Counted from the first letter of the stretch, positions 17,831 to 26,683 are shown. The stretch: 64,000 nt of DNA from DASUPK01 sp963695675 (GCA_963695675.1 CAVOGY010000002.1:310001-374000), one strand, 5' to 3'. The notes: a model not told the origin generated them from the sequence alone. Translations and numbers: made by a program.

Positions 17831-19111
17831 CGCGGCAACCCGTGCTTTTTTCTTGCCGCGCACCACGAAGCCGTTCTCCGAGCGGCCCTTCGCCGGCTTG
17901 AGGGCGTAGATCACCCGGTAGCCGGTCATGTAGAGCTTCTGGCCGTCGGCGATCACCGGGTTGTAGGCGCCATCGCGGGAGGCGAAGACCACCTTGCCGT
18001 CTGATGCCCGGAAGCCGAAGGTCTGCGTCGTCTTCAGATCGCCGACGTAGAAGATGTCCCCCACGACGCTGCCCGCTCCCGAGACCGGGCCGTTCGCGGA
18101 CTCGGACCAGCGCTGGCTGCCGGTGCGGGCGTTGAGCGCGTAGACGGTTCCGTCGTAGGAGCCGAAGTAGACGGTGGGTGGCGTGTCGTGAGTCTTTGCG
18201 GCCGCCGCGGCGCTGTAGACGTAGCCACCGGTGGAGGTCGACCAGGAGAGGCTGCCCGTGTCCTCGTCGAAGGCGTGGAAACCGCCCCCGAGATCGCCGG
18301 CGTAGACGTGGCCAAAGGCCGCCGTCGCGGTCCCGTAGATGCTGTTGCCGACGCTCGTCTGCCACTTCACCTGACCGTTCGAGGCTCTGATCGCCGTCAT
18401 CTCGCCGCCGTAGTCGCCGACGTAGAGGACCCCGTTGCTGAACGCGGGCGACGCCTTGACTGCGCCGCCGACGGGGGTGCTCCAGAGCTGCTTGCCGCTG
18501 CGCTTGTCGAAGGCGTAGACGGAACCGCACTCGCACCCCGCGATCACCTCGTCTCCGACGACGAGCGGGGAGGACTCCGTCCGTCCCGGAAGGGAGTTGT
18601 GCCAGGCGACCTTTCCGTTCCTCGCCTTGAGTGCCTGGACCTGCCCGGGCTCCAGGTTCGAGACGTAGAGCCGGCCGTCGCTGTAGGTCGGCGCCGAGGC
18701 GTTCAGGGTGGCGACGTCGCGGCGCCAGCGCTGCTTGCCGTTGCGCGTATTGAGCGCGAAGGCCTCGCCGTTGTTGTCGATCCCATAGAGGGTGTCGCCG
18801 ACGACGATCGGCGAGTACTCCATCAGGTGCCGGGCGTCATAGGTCCAGGCCACCTTGTAGGGCGGCCTGACCCTGTGTGTCGGCATGTACCGGGTTCGGG
18901 CCGCATCCAGCCCGTAGGTGGGCCAGTTGGTCGTCTGCGGCGCGGGCGGGGCCGGTGCTGGAACCGGGGCCGAGGTGGTCGTCTCCTCAGAGCCGCCGGG
19001 ATTCCGCAGCAGCAGCCAGCCGCCGACGCCGATTGCCGCGACCAGGCCGACTGTCACGGCGATCGTCGCGGCACGATGCGTGGTCCAGAGAGTCGTGAAG
19101 AGCTTTGCCAT
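17828..19111 (-). CDS. Membrane-anchored PQQ-type beta-propeller protein
   Basis: 427 residues from the ATG at 19111, which has GGGGA upstream; an ORF extends 46 codons further without a good start. One N-terminal anchor (TIAVTVGLVAAIGVGGWLLL) is followed by a Pro/Thr linker. The rest is repeated PQQ/BamB-like blades: GIDNNGEAFALNTRNGKQRW, VYAFDKRSGKQLWS, MTAIRASNGQVKWQ, FHAFDEDTGSLSWS, VYALNARTGSQRWS. The single Cys pair (AGCECGSV) is unusual. It is probably extracytoplasmic; there is no dehydrogenase signature, so a scaffold or sensor role is more likely than an enzyme. Confidence 0.8.
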   Translation of the reverse strand: MAKLFTTLWTTHRAATIAVTVGLVAAIGVGGWLLLRNPGGSEETTTSAPVPAPAPPAPQTTNWPTYGLDAARTRYMPTHRVRPPYKVAWTYDARHLMEYSPIVVGDTLYGIDNNGEAFALNTRNGKQRWRRDVATLNASAPTYSDGRLYVSNLEPGQVQALKARNGKVAWHNSLPGRTESSPLVVGDEVIAGCECGSVYAFDKRSGKQLWSTPVGGAVKASPAFSNGVLYVGDYGGEMTAIRASNGQVKWQTSVGNSIYGTATAAFGHVYAGDLGGGFHAFDEDTGSLSWSTSTGGYVYSAAAAAKTHDTPPTVYFGSYDGTVYALNARTGSQRWSESANGPVSGAGSVVGDIFYVGDLKTTQTFGFRASDGKVVFASRDGAYNPVIADGQKLYMTGYRVIYALKPAKGRSENGFVVRGKKKARVAA

Positions 19112-19226
19112 TCCCCACAGGTTCGAGGCGCAGATCAAACGGGAAACCCCTAATTCCCGTATCAAGAGCGCGCTAACCGGACAGCCCGCCGATCGACCGG
19201 TTGCGGCGCTAACTTGGGCGCAGCAG

Positions 19227-19490
19227 ATGGCCAAGCGCGAGCCACGCATGATTTCGCTCGGCTACGGGAAATTCGCCCGGGCGGATCGCATCTATGCCCT
19301 CGTCCCACTCGATCCGAAGGAGCGGGGCGAGGGGCGGCGCACCTACGTGCACGTCGACGACATGGCGGAGCCGATCGTCGCCTCGCGCTCGGAGCGAGCG
19401 ATCCTCGCCGACGTCGAGGCGGCCCTCACCGAGGCCGCGGGCATCCCACGGCGCCGTCGCGGCGCGAAGGGGCAGGAGAAGCTGCTGTAA
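19227..19490 (+). CDS. RemA/DUF370-like small DNA-binding protein (probable)
   Basis: 87 residues. MISLGYGKFARADRIYALVP followed by VHVDDMAEPIVASRSERAILADVEAAL resembles RemA/RemB (DUF370), which have a start pattern of (I/L)GYGN...RI(V/I)A(I/V) and form ring-shaped DNA-binding oligomers. The start could be the ATG at 19227 or 19248. It lies 15 bases before metG and is probably co-transcribed. A basic tail (RRRRGAKGQ) follows the domain. The assignment rests on the short motif only. Confidence 0.6.
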   Translation: MAKREPRMISLGYGKFARADRIYALVPLDPKERGEGRRTYVHVDDMAEPIVASRSERAILADVEAALTEAAGIPRRRRGAKGQEKLL

Positions 19491-19505
19491 GTAGGCTCAC
19501 TCCTC

Positions 19506-21005
19506 GTGAGCTTCTACGTCACCACCCCGATCTACTACGTCAACGGCGAGCCCCATCTGGGCCACGCCTACTCGACGATCGCCGCGGACATCCTCGCCCG
19601 GCACCATCGGCAGCGGGGCGAGGATGTCTTCTTCCTCACGGGAACGGATGAGCACGGCGAACCGGTCGCGCAGCAGGCCGAGGCGGAGGGCGTTACGCCG
19701 CGCGAGCTGGGCGACCGGCTCGCGCCCCGGTTCAAGGAGATGGCGGCCAAGATCAACGCCTCCAACGACTTCTTCATCCGCACCACCGACGAGGGCCACA
19801 TGAAGCGGGTCCAGGAGATCGTCCAGCGCGTCTACGACAACGGCCACGTCTACGAGGGGATCTATGAGGGCTGGTACTGCCCGCGCTGCGCGGACTTCAA
19901 GACGGAATCGGAGCTGGGGCCGGATAACACCTGCCCGATCCACAAGATCCCGCTCACCCGTGAGAGTCAGAAGAACTGGTTCTTCAGGCTCTCGGCCTTC
20001 CAGGACGACCTGGAGAAGCTCTATGAGGAGCGGCCCGACTTCGTCATCCCGGAGTTCCGCAAGAACGAGGCGCTCGCCTTCATCAAGCAGGGCCTGCAGG
20101 ACGTCTCCCTCTCGCGCCCGACGCTGAAGTGGGGTGTGCCGGTGCCCTGGGACCCCGACCAGGTGATCTACGTCTGGTTCGACGCGTTGCTCAACTACTA
20201 CACGGCGCTCGGCTACGGGGTCGAGGGGAAGGACGTGACCGAGCAGTTCTGGCCACCGTTCCACATCCTCGCCAAGGACATCCTCAAGTTTCACGCCGTC
20301 TACTGGCCGGCGTTCCTGATGGCGGCCGACATCGAGGTACCGCGGCGCATGTTCATCCATGGCTACCTGCTGATGGAGGGACACAAGATGTCCAAGTCGC
20401 TCGGCAACGTCCTCGATCCCGATGAGGTGATCGACAAGTTCGGCGCCGACGCGCTGCGCTTCTACTGTTTCCGCGAGGTCTCATTCGGCCAGGACGGCTC
20501 GATCTCACCCGCCGGGTTCGAGGCGAGGTACGAGAAGGAGCTGGCGGACCAGTACGGCAACCTCGCCAACCGGGTGCTCTCGATGATCGGCCGCTACCGA
20601 GAGGGGGCGATTCCCGAAGCCGAGGCAGAGGACATGCTCGCCGGCGAATTCGAGGGCGCACCGGACCGCATCAGAGGGCTGCTCGACGACGCGGAGCTGA
20701 GCCAGGCCCTGGAGGAGATCTGGAGCCTCGTCCGCCGGCTCAACCAGTACGTCGAGGAGACGAAGCCGTGGGAGCTCGCCAAGGATGACTCGGTTGCTAC
20801 GAGACTCGATTCGGTCCTCTATGGCCTGGCGGAGGGGCTGAGAGTGACGACGCTCCTGCTCCATTCCTACATGCCGGAGACGACCGCGCGGCTGCTCGAG
20901 GCGCTCGGCGAGTCCGGTCGCGAGCTGGCCGAGTTCGGCTCCCGGGGCGGCGGTCAAACACTGGGCGAGCTCGCCCCGCTCTTCCCCAAGCTCGAACTCG
21001 CGTAG
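19506..21005 (+). CDS. metG: Methionyl-tRNA synthetase
   Basis: 499 residues from a GTG start. The class I HIGH motif is HLGH in NGEPHLGHAYSTIAAD. The zinc-type connective peptide appears as WYCPRCADFK followed by one CP pair. KMSKS lies at residues 294-298 (GHKMSKSLGN). The C-terminal helical anticodon-binding domain is present, with no EMAP-like extension. It charges tRNA-Met. It heads the metG-tatD-rsmA-ispE order common in bacteria, here interrupted by two secreted-protein genes. Confidence 0.97.
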   Translation: MSFYVTTPIYYVNGEPHLGHAYSTIAADILARHHRQRGEDVFFLTGTDEHGEPVAQQAEAEGVTPRELGDRLAPRFKEMAAKINASNDFFIRTTDEGHMKRVQEIVQRVYDNGHVYEGIYEGWYCPRCADFKTESELGPDNTCPIHKIPLTRESQKNWFFRLSAFQDDLEKLYEERPDFVIPEFRKNEALAFIKQGLQDVSLSRPTLKWGVPVPWDPDQVIYVWFDALLNYYTALGYGVEGKDVTEQFWPPFHILAKDILKFHAVYWPAFLMAADIEVPRRMFIHGYLLMEGHKMSKSLGNVLDPDEVIDKFGADALRFYCFREVSFGQDGSISPAGFEARYEKELADQYGNLANRVLSMIGRYREGAIPEAEAEDMLAGEFEGAPDRIRGLLDDAELSQALEEIWSLVRRLNQYVEETKPWELAKDDSVATRLDSVLYGLAEGLRVTTLLLHSYMPETTARLLEALGESGRELAEFGSRGGGQTLGELAPLFPKLELA

Positions 21006-21014
21006 CGCCAATCG

Positions 21015-21058
21015 ACGGAGGTCTATCGATCCGTTAACGGAGGTCCATCGATCTGTTA
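21015..21058 (+). repeat. 22-bp tandem direct repeat upstream of a secreted-protein gene
   Basis: ACGGAGGTCTATCGATCCGTTA (shown in halves: ACGGAGGTCTA + TCGATCCGTTA) is repeated with two C/T changes at 21037-21058. Each unit contains ATCGAT and ends GTTA. The array fills most of the gap between metG and the next start, two helical turns per unit, which fits a regulator binding twice on one face. Confidence 0.75.
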
Positions 21059-21079
21059 TGCCCGTTACGCTGCGTCGCG

Positions 21080-21511
21080 GTGGCCAGGAGGAACCAGATA
21101 GGGAGGAGGGTGGCCTTGCTCGCCCTCACCGGCGCACTCGCGCTGCCCCCGTCCATCGCCGCTGCGGGTGACGGCCCGATGGCGACCAAGTCGGGAGCGA
21201 TCGTCAACTTCGTGACGACGGGGAAACTCAGGGTCGCCAAGCGGATCCAGCCGCTTGCGGTCTGCAACGTGAACTGTGACGTGTCCGGCACCGGGCTCCT
21301 CAAGGGCATGGGGGGCAGGGCAGCCTTTTCCGATAGCAACTCCTTCGCGGCGGGCCAACAGTTCGGTCTCTTCGTGATCGTCAAGGGGCAGCTCCTCAAG
21401 CTGATGAAGGCCAACCCCGGCAAGTTCAGGCTCAAAGAGACGCTCACCGCAATCGATCCGACGACCGGCGCGACAGACACGGTCTCGCGGACCTTCAAGT
21501 TCAAGCGCTAG
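21080..21511 (+). CDS. Hypothetical secreted protein
   Basis: 143 residues from a GTG. A Sec-type signal peptide is visible: basic RRNQIGRR, hydrophobic VALLALTGALALP, and a cleavage region at IAAAG. The mature part is about 115 residues with one Cys pair (CNVNC) and beta-rich sequence (GLFVIVKGQLLKLMK, LKETLTAID). The family is not recognised. A 22-bp tandem repeat precedes it and a secreted protease follows. Confidence 0.65.
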   Translation: MARRNQIGRRVALLALTGALALPPSIAAAGDGPMATKSGAIVNFVTTGKLRVAKRIQPLAVCNVNCDVSGTGLLKGMGGRAAFSDSNSFAAGQQFGLFVIVKGQLLKLMKANPGKFRLKETLTAIDPTTGATDTVSRTFKFKR

Positions 21512-21533
21512 AGCCGCGCTGCCGTTTATTTCC

Positions 21534-22385
21534 GTGATGCTGTCGCGTACCGCCAGGGTGGGATTGGCGCTGATCTGCGTCACGGGACTGGTTGCGTCCG
21601 CTGCCGCCGGGACGGCGGCGGCCAAGGGGACGCGGGCGAGGGCGAGCATCGTCGGCGGGACACCGGCCTCCATTCAGGATTGGGGATTCACCGTGGCGGT
21701 GCTCACCCCGCACACGCTGTGCACCGGGTCGGTGATCTCGCCGACCAGGGTGCTGACGGCGGCGCACTGCGTCGGAAATCCGGGATCGATGGCCGTGCGG
21801 GCGAAGTCGACCAGCGCATTCGGCGGCGGCGAGACGCTGGGAGTGAGTGCGATCGCGATCAACCCCGCCTGGGCGCACGGCTTCGCGGGCGACCTCGCCG
21901 TCCTCACACTCGGGACGCCGACGACGGCGCCCTCGATCCAGCTGGCGGATGCGACCGAGGATTCGACCTACACCCGTCCGGGCTCGGTCGTGTCCGTCGC
22001 GGGGTTTGGCACGAGGAAACCCGCCGTCCTCCCCAAGGCCAAGGTCGGCCTGCTGACCGCGACTCAGGTGTTCGTGCAGGGCTTCTGCCCCCTGCCGCCA
22101 TGGGCGATCTGCAACTCGGGCGGGCGCTCCGGGCTGATCGCGATACGAAAGATCGGGCGAAAGGTCCGGCGACGGCCGGTCCAGCGGACCATCTGCGCCG
22201 GCGACAGCGGCGGCCCGATGGTCGCCACCACCCCGGCGGGCCTGAGGCTGGTCGGCGTGGCGGAGGCGACTGCGTCTCCCTCGAAGCGGTCCCCGTTCGG
22301 TTTCGTGCACTGTGGTCTCAAGGGCTACCCAGCGATCCACACGCGGGTCGCCTTGTGGTCGAGCTTCATCCAGGGCAATCTGTAG
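21534..22385 (+). CDS. Secreted trypsin-like (S1 family) serine protease
   Basis: 283 residues. A signal peptide covers about residues 1-30 (VGLALICVTGLVASAAAG). The mature chain starts near IVGGTPA. The catalytic triad is complete: His78 in TAAHC, Asp120 in GDLAVL and Ser225 in CAGDSGGP. Six Cys residues fit S1 disulfides. It would be secreted and activated by cleavage before IVGG. The specificity pocket is not assigned. The TAG stop starts repeat A5. Confidence 0.9.
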   Translation: MMLSRTARVGLALICVTGLVASAAAGTAAAKGTRARASIVGGTPASIQDWGFTVAVLTPHTLCTGSVISPTRVLTAAHCVGNPGSMAVRAKSTSAFGGGETLGVSAIAINPAWAHGFAGDLAVLTLGTPTTAPSIQLADATEDSTYTRPGSVVSVAGFGTRKPAVLPKAKVGLLTATQVFVQGFCPLPPWAICNSGGRSGLIAIRKIGRKVRRRPVQRTICAGDSGGPMVATTPAGLRLVGVAEATASPSKRSPFGFVHCGLKGYPAIHTRVALWSSFIQGNL

Positions 22386-22480
22386 CGGCCACCAGGCCGC
22401 ACCACTTTGAGCGAGGGGCGAAGCCCCGAGCGGTTGTGTGGGGCGGCCGCTTGTGGCCGCGATCTGATGGCGAAGCCGTC
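22383..22480 (+). repeat. Interspersed repeat A, copy A5 (best full-length copy)
   Basis: It begins with the TAG stop of the protease gene: TAGCGGCCACCAGGCCGC. The perfect hairpin GGGGC-GAA-GCCCC, the block GGGGCGGCCGCTTGTGGCCGC and the terminal GATGGCGAAGCCGTC hairpin follow. It ends 17 bases before the tatD start. Confidence 0.9.
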
Positions 22481-22497
22481 GCACCTAGACTCGGCCC

Positions 22498-23268
22498 GTG
22501 GTCGACACGCACGCGCACCTCGGCCTCTGCGAGCAGGATGAGGAGGAGCTGCTGGCGGCCGCCCGCGAGGCGGCCGTTCGGCGCATCCTCGACGTCGGCC
22601 TGGGCGAGGACTCGAACCCCGATGTGGTGCGCGCGGCTGGGATTCACGATGAGGTCTTTGCAGCCGTCGGGCGCCATCCGAATGGCGCAAGCGGGTTCGA
22701 CGGAGAGGCGGCGGAGCGGATCGAGGAGCTCTGCTCGCGTCCGGGTGTCGTCGCCGTCGGGGAGACCGGGCTCGATTTCTACCGGGACCGTGCCGATCCG
22801 GAGGACCAGCGGCGGGCCTTTTCGGCTCAGATCTCGATCGCGCGGCGCGCAGGCAAGCCGCTCGTCATCCACCTCCGCGACCAGGATGGATCCGAGGACG
22901 CCGTCTCGGAGGCGTTCGCCACCCTCGCCAACGAGGGCGACGGGGTGGCGGTGATCCTCCACTGCTTCTCGGCCGGCCAGGGCTGGGCGGAGCGGGCGGC
23001 CGAGCGGGGCTGGTACTGCTCCTTCGCGGGCAACCTCACCTATCCGAAGGCGGATGCGATCCGCGAGGCGGCCGCGCTCGTGCCCGAGGGCCGCCTGCTG
23101 GTCGAGACCGACTCGCCGTTCCTGGCCCCACAGCCCGTGCGCGGCAAGCGGAACCAGCCCGCGAACGTCGTCGCCACGGCTGAGCGGCTCGCCGAGATCC
23201 GCGGCGTTCCGTACGGTGATCTCGAGCGAACCGTGGAGGCGAACGCCGCGACAGTCTTCGGGTGGTGA
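22498..23268 (+). CDS. tatD: TatD-family metal-dependent deoxyribonuclease
   Basis: 256 residues from a GTG. The amidohydrolase-like metal motif is DTHAHLGL. VGETGLDFYRD, HLRDQDGSEDA and HCFSAG follow, and LVETDSPFLAP supplies the final Asp. All metal ligands of the family are present. It acts on DNA 3' ends in the cytoplasm. The gene overlaps rsmA by 7 bases, so tatD-rsmA-ispE form one operon. Confidence 0.93.
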   Translation: MVDTHAHLGLCEQDEEELLAAAREAAVRRILDVGLGEDSNPDVVRAAGIHDEVFAAVGRHPNGASGFDGEAAERIEELCSRPGVVAVGETGLDFYRDRADPEDQRRAFSAQISIARRAGKPLVIHLRDQDGSEDAVSEAFATLANEGDGVAVILHCFSAGQGWAERAAERGWYCSFAGNLTYPKADAIREAAALVPEGRLLVETDSPFLAPQPVRGKRNQPANVVATAERLAEIRGVPYGDLERTVEANAATVFGW

Positions 23269-24071
23269 CCGGCTCGCGTCCGCCGGAGCGCTCGTCGCGC
23301 CGGCTCGGCCAGAACTTCCTCGCGGACCCCAACCTGCTCGACGCGATCGTGCGCGAGGCCGAGCTCGATCCGGCCGACGTCGTCCTCGAGGTGGGGGGAG
23401 GCGGCGGCGCGCTCACGGAGCGAATGGCGCCCGCCGTCGCCTGCCTGCACGTCATCGAGGTGGACGAGCGGCTGCGGGATGAGCTCGAGCCCCTCGCGCA
23501 AGCCGCCGGCAACGTGAACGTCGTCTGGGGGGATGCGATGCGGGTCGAGATGGAGGATCTGGCCCCTGCTCCCACCAAGATGGTGGCCAACCTGCCGTAC
23601 TCGATCGCCACCCCGCTGCTGATCCGGACGATCCTTGAGCTCCCCTCGGTCGGGAGCTGGGTGGTGATGGTCCAGCGCGAGATCGCGGACCGACTTCGGG
23701 CCGAGCCCGGGAGCCGCGAGTACGGGTCGCCCAGTGTGCTGGTGCAGTTCGCCTGCGAGCTGACCATGCTTCGTTCCGTTGACCCCGCGGTTTTCGTGCC
23801 GCGGCCTCGGGTCGGGTCGGCGCTGCTCCGGCTGCGCCGGAGCGGGCCGGGGGCGCCGGAGTCGGTCGCCAGCCTCGTCCGGCAATCCTTCGCCCACCGT
23901 CGCAAGTCGCTGGCCCGATCTTTGGAGCTCGCCAGTCCAGGGACCCTCCGGCTGGCCCAGCGAGCCCTCGAGGAGATCGGCCGGCCGGCGGACGCTCGGG
24001 CCGAGGCCCTCTCGCCCGGCGAGTTCGAGCGCCTCGCCGAGGCGCTCGCGAGGCAGGGAGCGGAGCTGTGA
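23262..24071 (+). CDS. rsmA: 16S rRNA (adenine(1518)-N6/adenine(1519)-N6)-dimethyltransferase
   Basis: 269 residues from a GTG. SRRLGQNFLADPNLLDAIV, VLEVGGGGGALTERM (SAM-binding), VIEVDERL and the catalytic NLPY motif in VANLPYSIATPLL are present. The C-terminal part includes FAHRRKSLARSL. It dimethylates A1518 and A1519 of 16S rRNA. It is coupled to both neighbours by overlaps. Confidence 0.95.
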   Translation: MVTGSRPPERSSRRLGQNFLADPNLLDAIVREAELDPADVVLEVGGGGGALTERMAPAVACLHVIEVDERLRDELEPLAQAAGNVNVVWGDAMRVEMEDLAPAPTKMVANLPYSIATPLLIRTILELPSVGSWVVMVQREIADRLRAEPGSREYGSPSVLVQFACELTMLRSVDPAVFVPRPRVGSALLRLRRSGPGAPESVASLVRQSFAHRRKSLARSLELASPGTLRLAQRALEEIGRPADARAEALSPGEFERLAEALARQGAEL

Positions 24072-24922
24072 GCAGAGACGCGTTGCCCGGGAGGATCCTC
24101 GCTCCGGCCAAGCTCAACCTCTGCCTCTACGTGGGGCCGCGCAGGGAGGACGGGCTGCACGAGGTTCGCTCGCTCTTCGAGCCCCTCGAGCTCGCCGATG
24201 AGCTGCGCATCAGCGAGTCGGAGGAGGATGAGGTGATCTGCGAGGGCATCGGGGCGCCCGATCTGGCCGCCACGGCCCTCGCCGCCCTACGCGAGCACGG
24301 CTGGGATGGGCCCCCGCTGCGGATCCAGGTCACCAAGCGCGTGCCGGTTGCGGCGGGGCTCGGAGGAGGCAGCGCCGACGCCGCGGCGGTGTTACGTCTC
24401 GCCCGCGGCGAGGTCGAGGGACTCCGATCGATCGCGGCTCAGATCGGCGCCGACGTCCCCTCGCAGCTTCAGCCCCGGCCCTGCCTGGTGGCCGGCGCCG
24501 GAGAGGTGATCGAGCCTGTGGCGACCCCGGCCGAGCACGGCGTGGTCCTGATCCCGCAGCCCGAGGGCCTCGCAACCGCTGCGGTCTACGCCGAGGCCGA
24601 TCGCCTCGGCTCGCCGAGAGGGGAAGCCGAGCTCGAGGCGATTCGCCGTCAGCTGCGCGATGCCGTGGACGAGGGTGGCTCGCCGCTCAGCTACCGGGAA
24701 CATCTGGTCAACGACCTGCAGCCGGGGGCGATCTCCCTGAAGCCCGAGATCGAGAAGGCGCTGCATGCGCTCGAGGAGGCCGGCGCGGCACATGCAATGG
24801 TCACCGGTTCGGGCCCGACGGCGTTCGGCATCTATCCGACGTCGGAGGAAGCGGCCGCCGGGGCGGATGAGCTGCGTGCCCGATTCCCCGATGTGCTGGC
24901 GACCAGACCCATGTCGCCGTGA
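24068..24922 (+). CDS. ispE: 4-diphosphocytidyl-2-C-methyl-D-erythritol kinase
   Basis: 284 residues from a GTG, overlapping rsmA by 4 bases. The GHMP-kinase signs are ILAPAKLNLCLYVG at the N-terminus and the ATP loop VPVAAGLGGGSADAAAVLRL, then IGADVPSQL and AHAMVTGSGPTAFG. It carries out the ATP-dependent step of the MEP isoprenoid pathway, which indicates non-mevalonate isoprenoid synthesis. The next gene acts on polyprenyl phosphates, an apt neighbour. Confidence 0.95.
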   Translation: MSRDALPGRILAPAKLNLCLYVGPRREDGLHEVRSLFEPLELADELRISESEEDEVICEGIGAPDLAATALAALREHGWDGPPLRIQVTKRVPVAAGLGGGSADAAAVLRLARGEVEGLRSIAAQIGADVPSQLQPRPCLVAGAGEVIEPVATPAEHGVVLIPQPEGLATAAVYAEADRLGSPRGEAELEAIRRQLRDAVDEGGSPLSYREHLVNDLQPGAISLKPEIEKALHALEEAGAAHAMVTGSGPTAFGIYPTSEEAAAGADELRARFPDVLATRPMSP

Positions 24923-26439
24923 GCGCGCGGATCAACCGGAAGTGGGTCGTTCGGGGATTGGTCGTGGCGGCAATCGTCGCGTACTTCGTCTTCAGGGACC
25001 AGCTGCCCAGCATCAACCTCGACAAGCTGGTCGAGGACCTGTCCAGAAGCCTCGGGTCCTGGACCTATCTGCTGGTCGGCGGCCTCGCGTTCCTGGAGAC
25101 GGGCGCGTTCGTCGGGCTGGTCGCACCTGGCGAGTTCACGGTGTTGCTGGGCGGCGCGGTCGCTTTCCAGGGAGAGATCTCGCTGCCCCTGATCATCGCG
25201 GTCACCTGGGTCTCGGCCTTCGCCGGGGATTCGGCGAGCTTCCTGCTCGGGGCGCATCTCGGGCGGGAATTCCTGGTCCGGCACGGGGAGCGCTTCAGGA
25301 TCACGCCCGAACGTCTCCAGACGGTCGAGAGGTATTTCGCTCGCTACGGCGGCAGGACGATCCTGGTCGGTCGTTTCATCGGCCTGGTCCGGGCGCTGGC
25401 ACCGTTCATCGCGGGCAGCAGCCGGCTGCCCTACCGGAACTTCGCTCCGTACAGCATCCTCGGCACGGGGCTGTGGTCGATCGCGCTGATCCTGATCGGC
25501 TACTTCTTCGCGCGGAGCCTCAACAGGGTCACGGACATCGTCGGGAAGGGCCTGCTCGTGTTCGGGATCGTCGTCGGGGTGGTCGTGGCGCTGGTGGTGG
25601 CCTACCGGTTCCTGCGCGAGCCGGGGAACCGGCGCCGGCTGGCCGCCGAGATGGAGAGGCGGCGTGCGCTTCGCCCGTTGCTCCATCTGGCTCGTCGGCT
25701 GCGTCCCCAGTTCGCCTTCATCTGGAGAAGGCTGACGCCCGGCGGCCTCGGCCTGGAGTTCACCACGCTGCTGGCGGCGCTCTCGGTCGGCCTCTTCGTG
25801 CTGATCGCCTACTGGTCGGTCGTCGTCGGTGATCCGGGGCCGACGCCAGGCGACCAGACGGCGTACAACGTCGCCCAAGACGTGCAGGCAGCCTGGCTCA
25901 CGGATGTCGCGAAGGTGGTCACCCGGCTGGGCTCCGGGTGGGTCACCATCCCGCTCACCGCGCTCGCGGCGATCGTCCTGGCGGTCCGCCGGCACTGGAT
26001 GGAGTTCTGGGCCCTCGTCATCGGGATGACGTTGACCGTCGCGCTCGTGCCCGAGATCAAGGGGTTGACAGATCGACCGCGCCCGCCGGACCCGCTCATC
26101 TCTGTCGGCGGCTCGGCCTTTCCCAGCGGGCACGCCGCCCACGCGACCGTCTATACCTGGCTCGCGGTCACCCTCGCCTTGAGGGTGGTCCCGGGGATCA
26201 CGCGCCGGAGCCTGGTGATCGCGTCCGGCATCGTGCTCACCGTCCTGATCGGCCTGACGCGCGTCTACCTCCGGGTCCACTGGCTGAGCGACGTGTCGAG
26301 TGGGTGGGCGCTCGGGCTCTCCTGCTTCTCGGCGGTCGCCACCGTGGTGCTTGTGGTCACCCACATTCGCGACAATCCGCGGCGTCATGGGCGCGCCCCT
26401 GAGCTCGATCCCGACGCCGGTGCTGGCGCTGGGGACTGA
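24919..26439 (+). CDS. Fusion of DedA-family transporter and PAP2 phosphatase
   Basis: 506 residues, polytopic. Residues about 45-220 are a DedA/SNARE-associated domain: GAFVGLVAPGEFTVLLGGAVA, the GDSASFLLGAHLGR helix, the FARYGGRTILVGRFIGLVR loop and IAGSSRLPYRNF. After a basic linker, residues about 290-480 form a PAP2 phosphatase with all three motifs: K381..R386-P, PSGH at 402-405, and R448-x5-H454-x3-D458. DedA proteins flip undecaprenyl phosphate and PAP2 enzymes dephosphorylate its diphosphate, so one chain could recycle the cell-wall lipid carrier (inference). It overlaps ispE by 4 bases. Confidence 0.9.
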   Translation: MSARINRKWVVRGLVVAAIVAYFVFRDQLPSINLDKLVEDLSRSLGSWTYLLVGGLAFLETGAFVGLVAPGEFTVLLGGAVAFQGEISLPLIIAVTWVSAFAGDSASFLLGAHLGREFLVRHGERFRITPERLQTVERYFARYGGRTILVGRFIGLVRALAPFIAGSSRLPYRNFAPYSILGTGLWSIALILIGYFFARSLNRVTDIVGKGLLVFGIVVGVVVALVVAYRFLREPGNRRRLAAEMERRRALRPLLHLARRLRPQFAFIWRRLTPGGLGLEFTTLLAALSVGLFVLIAYWSVVVGDPGPTPGDQTAYNVAQDVQAAWLTDVAKVVTRLGSGWVTIPLTALAAIVLAVRRHWMEFWALVIGMTLTVALVPEIKGLTDRPRPPDPLISVGGSAFPSGHAAHATVYTWLAVTLALRVVPGITRRSLVIASGIVLTVLIGLTRVYLRVHWLSDVSSGWALGLSCFSAVATVVLVVTHIRDNPRRHGRAPELDPDAGAGAGD

Positions 26440-26650
26440 GTACTACCTCTTCGGCATCGCCGGGTTGCTCTCGGTGTGCGCGTTCGTCGGCCTGATCCTG
26501 GTTCCCGCCCTCGGCTCCTACGGGCGCGCCTGGGAGAAGCTCGTCGCCGGGATGCTCTCGCTGTTCGTGCTCGCCGCGCTGGTACTGATCGGGCTCGTGA
26601 TCGGGATCGTGATCTTCCTGAATTGGGATGAGATCTCCACGTGGGTTTAA
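26387..26650 (+). CDS. Hypothetical small membrane protein (two spans)
   Basis: 87 residues from the ATG at 26387, overlapping the end of the DedA-PAP2 gene by 53 bases in another frame; a GTG near 26420 is an alternative. Two strong spans: YYLFGIAGLLSVCAFVGLIL and LVAGMLSLFVLAALVLIGLV. It ends NWDEISTWV. The family is not recognised. Position and overlap suggest co-expression with the lipid-carrier fusion. Confidence 0.65.
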   Translation: MGAPLSSIPTPVLALGTEYYLFGIAGLLSVCAFVGLILVPALGSYGRAWEKLVAGMLSLFVLAALVLIGLVIGIVIFLNWDEISTWV

Positions 26651-26683
26651 GGGTCTCCAGCCCGTTCCGGGCAAAATGTCGGA

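Noticed and set aside
24832..26388. Long minus-strand open frame (518 codons) opposite the DedA-PAP2 gene
   Set aside because: Arg/Asp/Gln-rich shadow of membrane-protein codons; no start context and no recognisable domain.
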